Source: an uncultured Ruminococcus sp. (GTDB lineage Bacteria; Bacillota; Clostridia; Oscillospirales; CAG-272). From it: a DNA stretch of 9,674 nt. Position 1 is the first letter of the stretch, and every line of letters begins with the position of its first letter. The translations under genes and the position numbers were made by a program. Below are positions 6,298-9,674 of the stretch, one piece after another. Below the pieces are notes generated by a model. The model did not search any database. It was not told the DNA's origin and saw only the letters and a list, made by a program, of their open reading frames with translations. The stretch covers positions 1-9,674 of the forward strand of contig CACZSC010000221.1 of NCBI GenBank assembly GCA_902783755.1, in the 5' to 3' direction.

Positions 6298-7335
6298 CTA
6301 ACCTATCACCGGCTCCCTGCCGGAGATCACGTCTGCAACCTGTTCTACCGTCGCCGTGCCGGTTTTCCCGATCTGACGTATCGTGATCGAGGATACCGCG
6401 CAGGCGATCCTTGCTGCTTCCGCTTTCGTCAGGCCGAGCGAAAGCCCCGTTACGATACCGGCGTTGGTCGCGTCCCCCGCTCCCGTTATATCGATCTCGC
6501 CCTCAACTCTGAACCCGGGGACCTCGGTATGACCGCTGTCCTCGAAAACGATCATGCCTTTCGCTCCGCATGTGATGTAGACAGGATGACCGGTCTTTTT
6601 CTGAAGTTTATTACCCTCAGCGATTATGGTGGGCATATCTTCGGGATCGCCCTTGCCTCCGCAGAAGAACTCGATCAGTTCAAACTGATTGCACTTTATG
6701 ATCATATTATCATATTCTGCGGCAAACGCGCGTGAGTCGACGAAGAATATCTTATCACTCCTCTTTCCGGCAAGCGCGCTTATCTTCGCACGGAGACCGT
6801 CGGTCACCGCGCCGGCATTCCGCTGATAATACTGATCTGTGACGATGACAGCGTCCACCTCATCGATCACCTTTGTGAGCTCGTCCATCATCGCGTCCTC
6901 AAGATACGGTGCAGGCGGTGTGTAATTGCGGAAATCGAAGCGGTTCATCTCCTTGTAATTGCCGTTCTCATCGAGCCTCATCGGCTTCATGTACGTACAG
7001 GTACAGAGCGTGTCGGTCTTTACCATGTGCGAGGAATCAGCGCCTACTCTTTCCAGAGTTTTCATCAGTTCGAACCCCTCACCGTCATCACCGATCAGGC
7101 CGATGCATATCGTTTTCACTCCCAGCGAACGCAGATTGTTCGTAATCGTCCCGCCTACTCCCGCGGCGATGGCCTTGTGATCGACCTCATATGCTGTCAG
7201 CCAGGTCTCGACCGAGATCTCGTCGTTTTTCGGGTCGATATACAGATACTTGTCAAGGCAGAAATCGCCTATCACAGCGACTGTAACATCTTTTGTGTGT
7301 TCCAAAGCGGAAATAATCCTGTCATTTTCGTTCAT
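6298..7335 (-). CDS. PfkB-family sugar kinase, RfaE1/HldE kinase-domain-like (putative heptose-7-phosphate kinase)
   Basis: A complete 345-residue ribokinase-family enzyme, expected to phosphorylate a sugar or sugar phosphate with ATP in the cytosol. Visible: the first strand AVIGDFCLDKY (20-30), the GG pair at 61-62 in the substrate region, and PfkB signature 2 DITGAGDATNAG (282-293) with catalytic base D288 and the GAGD anion hole. Among PfkB subfamilies the best match is the kinase half of HldE/RfaE: GDxxLDxY at the start, and near the end IGKTGTATV (322-330), resembling the VGKLGTATV element of RfaE1. No adenylyltransferase domain is attached. Its ATG overlaps the 3' end of the upstream gene by 14 nt, with an AAGGA site 11 nt away, indicating translational coupling. 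With the GmhA-like domain two genes upstream, a heptose-7-phosphate substrate is plausible but unproven. Confidence 0.88.
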   Translation of the reverse strand: MNENDRIISALEHTKDVTVAVIGDFCLDKYLYIDPKNDEISVETWLTAYEVDHKAIAAGVGGTITNNLRSLGVKTICIGLIGDDGEGFELMKTLERVGADSSHMVKTDTLCTCTYMKPMRLDENGNYKEMNRFDFRNYTPPAPYLEDAMMDELTKVIDEVDAVIVTDQYYQRNAGAVTDGLRAKISALAGKRSDKIFFVDSRAFAAEYDNMIIKCNQFELIEFFCGGKGDPEDMPTIIAEGNKLQKKTGHPVYITCGAKGMIVFEDSGHTEVPGFRVEGEIDITGAGDATNAGIVTGLSLGLTKAEAARIACAVSSITIRQIGKTGTATVEQVADVISGREPVIG

Positions 7336-8317
7336 GGTCTATAGAATCCTTCTCAACTGTCGCCTTCCAAAGATTCGGGAAGGTCTTGTTATGTTCACCG
7401 CGTACATAGAAGCTCCTCCCGCCGTCCGCGACGGTACGCGCCAGGATCGTTTTCCAGGGACGGAAGTAATATCGCGGATCGGATTTGGGCGGCGCGGTCT
7501 CCGTGTGGTCGCTCGGGTCAATCGCGAGAAGATCGAATACCGCTGTCGTGAAATCTGTTATCTTTCTTTCCTCGCGCTTTGCGACGTTTCTCGCCATGGC
7601 AAGCGCCTTGAGATACACCTCGGGGCCCGCCACCGCGGATCCGAAATTCAGGAATACGCCGTGTTCGAGATTGTCGATACTGTTCGTATATACAAGAAAA
7701 TCGGTGTATGAGCATGCCCCTGCAGCGGCACCGTCGAAATTGGGATGCTCGTTTATGATGTCATTTCCGATACCGATATGCACAGTGCACGGGACACCGA
7801 GGTGATATCCCATTGCAAGCACGCTCTTTTCCCTGTACGGGAAGCCGTTCTCCCAGATATACCGCCCGAGCGCCTCGCCCCAGCCTATGCCTTCCCCGGC
7901 AGCCTCATTGATGATGTCGTTTATTATTCCGGTCTCGTTCCAGAGCCCGAACTGTCCTTCGGATATGTATTTCGCAACGCTCTCACAGGTATGACCTATC
8001 ATCGAGAACTCAAAATCGTGTATCGAGCCCGCGCCGTTCGTTGCAAAATGAGTTATGAGCCCGCGCTTCATCATGTCGATCATAAGCGGGGAATTTCCTG
8101 TGCGTATCACGTGCGCGCCGTACATCATAAGCACGGTCGCGTCATATTCCCTTCTTGCTCTGACTATCGCTTCTGCGAGAGGCTCTATTGCCGGATCACT
8201 GAATTCCGGGACCGGATCGCCCGGATTTATCGCGACCTTTTCCAGGTCGATATCATGTATCCTCTGCTCGAGCGGGAGAAGCTGCAGTTTCGATCGGTCA
8301 AACTGTTTATACGGCAT
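7322..8317 (-). CDS. Uncharacterised protein with deoxyhypusine synthase/ArgZ-like motif pattern
   Basis: I do not recognise a named family for this 331-residue protein. It has no signal peptide or membrane segment. Residues 62-104, with GAHVIRTGN, then TNGAGSIHDFE (93-103), follow the pattern of the NAD-binding fold of deoxyhypusine synthase (TSN...TTAGGVEEDF) and of the archaeal/cyanobacterial LOR-SDH/ArgZ C-terminal domain (GNALAVHDIE). Other stretches that look conserved are GWGEALGRY (145-153), VHIGIGNDIINEHPNFDG (179-196), LNFGSAVAGPEV (223-234) and the tail SFYVRGEHNKTFPNLWK (302-318). The frame opens with GTG at 8324-8326, but ATG 8315-8317 is preferred: the GAGGTGAG site sits 8 nt before it and overlaps the stop codon of the SIS-HAD gene, only 5 nt upstream. 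Its 3' end overlaps the kinase start by 14 nt. A nucleotide-dependent step in the same pathway is a guess from context. Confidence 0.8.
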   Translation of the reverse strand: MPYKQFDRSKLQLLPLEQRIHDIDLEKVAINPGDPVPEFSDPAIEPLAEAIVRARREYDATVLMMYGAHVIRTGNSPLMIDMMKRGLITHFATNGAGSIHDFEFSMIGHTCESVAKYISEGQFGLWNETGIINDIINEAAGEGIGWGEALGRYIWENGFPYREKSVLAMGYHLGVPCTVHIGIGNDIINEHPNFDGAAAGACSYTDFLVYTNSIDNLEHGVFLNFGSAVAGPEVYLKALAMARNVAKREERKITDFTTAVFDLLAIDPSDHTETAPPKSDPRYYFRPWKTILARTVADGGRSFYVRGEHNKTFPNLWKATVEKDSIDHERK

Positions 8318-8322
8318 TTTAC

Positions 8323-9663
8323 TCACCTCACAAGATAACTAATCAGTTTTTCAGTTTCTGAAAAATCGGGTATGATCATCGCCGCACCTGCTTTCTTCAG
8401 GCGCATGCGTTTCCATTCGTTGATCCCGCATCTTCTTTCCTCGTCGGTAGCCGCGCCTACCGCGTATCCGCCGAGATCGGCGACCAGCTCTATCTCAACA
8501 TAGCCGTCTCCGAATGAAACGAGGTCGTGCGGGTCGATGCCCTCGTTCTCAATCATATTGCGGATGACCAGTTCCTTCGAGCACTCGATCATATAGTCAT
8601 GCGCCCCGTGGATCCCTCCGTCGAAAACGCCGTCAAGTCCCAGCAGCCCGGCTTCGTACAATACGTCCTTTTCATCGGTGCCGGACGCAAGATAGCACTT
8701 TATACCTCTGGATTTCAGAGCCATTACAAGCTCATAGCAACCCGGCACCCTGTAATCCGCAGGATCGGCTCCCTCTGCAAGCGCCTTCTTCCTTCCTTTG
8801 ATCCGCTCCTCAAGTCTCCTCAGATATTCGTGCTTGTATTCGACCGGGTCCACATGCTTTCCGCCTCTGGCAACCACCTCTTCGTCGAGCCTCATACACT
8901 GGAATATCGTCTGCTTGCCCGTCAGATAGTCAACAAAATCCCGTACGACGGTCACTATCGACTCATGATCCTCATGGTCCGGTGTCGCTTCAAGCACTTC
9001 AATGAAGTACGGTATCATCACGTCCTGCCAGCCTGCGCGTATCAGTGATACCGTTCCGTCGAAATCAAAGAGCGCCGCAGTAAATGTTCTGCCGTGACAG
9101 GGGGATATTATCTCCATATCCCACACATCCTTGAGTCTTTCCTGAAGCAGGCAGGAAAGCGCATGACAGTACATCATGTGCATGTCCTCGATCTGTTCCA
9201 TACTGTCGGTAGGCGCGATAACGTAAAGATCGCAGAACTGCTTGAGCTTTCCGCCGTCACGCCCGAGAAATCCGACGGTCGTGATCCCGGCGCTCTGAGC
9301 GTACCTGGCGGCCCGGACTACGTTCTCCGAATTCCCGCTGCCTGAAAAACCTACGAAGATATCGCCCGCCTGAGCTTTTGTCTGAAGCGGAACGACAAAA
9401 ATATCATCGTAGCCGTAGTCATTGCCGAGACAGGTGACGACAGCATTCGAATCGGCAAGGCATTCGGCAGTGAAGCCGGTCCTTCCGTATACGCGGCAGC
9501 CTTTGGTCAGATCGTTGCATATGTGGGAGGCCGTCGCAGCGCTTCCGCCGTTGCCTGCGGTGAATATCCTGTTCCCGCTTTTTTTGGTTTCAAGTATGAG
9601 ATCCGCGATCGCCGCGAGCGTCTCGAAATCTGTCCGTCTTACCCGTTCGGTGCAGTCGAGCAT
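8323..9663 (-). CDS. Fusion of GmhA-like SIS sugar-phosphate isomerase and HAD-superfamily phosphatase (5' end may lie outside window)
   Basis: At least 446 residues in two domains. Residues 1-180 are a SIS domain of the GmhA (sedoheptulose-7-phosphate isomerase) type: GNGGSAATASH (37-47), CLGNDYG (78-84), GFSGSGNSENV (105-115), GRDGGKL (134-140) and the histidine-bearing helix at 158-175. Residues about 194-446 are a HAD phosphatase: motif I DFDGT (200-204, nucleophile D200, acid/base D202), a large helical cap (about 212-310), motif II LASGTD (325-330), a candidate motif III lysine K363 and motif IV GDGYVE (385-390, with E instead of the common second D). It may isomerise and dephosphorylate related sugar phosphates. 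The HAD part lacks the DRDGT motif and short form of GmhB. ATG 9661-9663 has only a weak GAGAG site and the frame stays open to 9674; SIS proteins usually have a few more N-terminal residues, so the true start may be upstream. First visible gene of the operon. Confidence 0.88.
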   Translation of the reverse strand: MLDCTERVRRTDFETLAAIADLILETKKSGNRIFTAGNGGSAATASHICNDLTKGCRVYGRTGFTAECLADSNAVVTCLGNDYGYDDIFVVPLQTKAQAGDIFVGFSGSGNSENVVRAARYAQSAGITTVGFLGRDGGKLKQFCDLYVIAPTDSMEQIEDMHMMYCHALSCLLQERLKDVWDMEIISPCHGRTFTAALFDFDGTVSLIRAGWQDVMIPYFIEVLEATPDHEDHESIVTVVRDFVDYLTGKQTIFQCMRLDEEVVARGGKHVDPVEYKHEYLRRLEERIKGRKKALAEGADPADYRVPGCYELVMALKSRGIKCYLASGTDEKDVLYEAGLLGLDGVFDGGIHGAHDYMIECSKELVIRNMIENEGIDPHDLVSFGDGYVEIELVADLGGYAVGAATDEERRCGINEWKRMRLKKAGAAMIIPDFSETEKLISYLVR

Positions 9664-9674
9664 GTATTCTCTCA

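Noticed and set aside
6298..9663. Naming the operon gmhA-hldA-gmhB outright
   Set aside because: The HAD domain lacks GmhB hallmarks, the kinase has no adenylyltransferase partner in view, and substrates cannot be read from sequence alone, so no gene symbols were given.

Overview
The window looks like chromosomal DNA of a moderately GC-rich (by eye) anaerobic Bacillota, most likely a clostridial lineage. The grounds are a serS gene with a canonical T-box leader, strong AGGAG-type ribosome binding sites, intrinsic terminators, sigma-A type promoters (some with an extended -10), and protein sequences that read as clostridial. No mobile element, CRISPR array, tRNA or rRNA was seen.

Left part (1-2271): the C-terminal tail of a plus-strand gene, probably a DUF3267 zincin-like protein, ends at 121 and converges on a minus-strand glycolytic operon. 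The operon is pgk (phosphoglycerate kinase) then tpiA (triosephosphate isomerase), driven by an extended -10 promoter at 2243-2271 and closed by a strong hairpin at 125-162. Divergently, a second promoter (2364-2392) drives a serine T-box riboswitch and serS on the plus strand. serS converges on a minus-strand EF-G-like GTPase gene, with two hairpins between them.

Middle (4035-6107): the EF-G-like gene is single, with its own near-consensus promoter (6176-6204). It encodes the EF-G paralogue type in which the catalytic histidine of DTPGH is replaced, here by phenylalanine.

Right part (6209-9674): a tightly packed minus-strand operon with, in transcription order, a fusion of a GmhA-like SIS sugar-phosphate isomerase domain to a HAD phosphatase domain, an uncharacterised protein with a deoxyhypusine-synthase/ArgZ-like motif pattern, and a PfkB kinase most like the heptose-7-phosphate kinase half of HldE (RfaE1). 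Genes are 5 nt apart or overlap, and the operon ends in a hairpin at 6209-6236. It may begin beyond the right edge. Isomerase, kinase and phosphatase together resemble the core of nucleotide-activated heptose synthesis, but the HAD domain is not GmhB-like and the middle protein has no place in the known pathway. This cluster is the most interesting part of the window.

The left and middle genes are housekeeping with strongly biased codon use. The right operon appears by eye to have more relaxed codon use, consistent with an accessory surface-sugar or metabolite locus.
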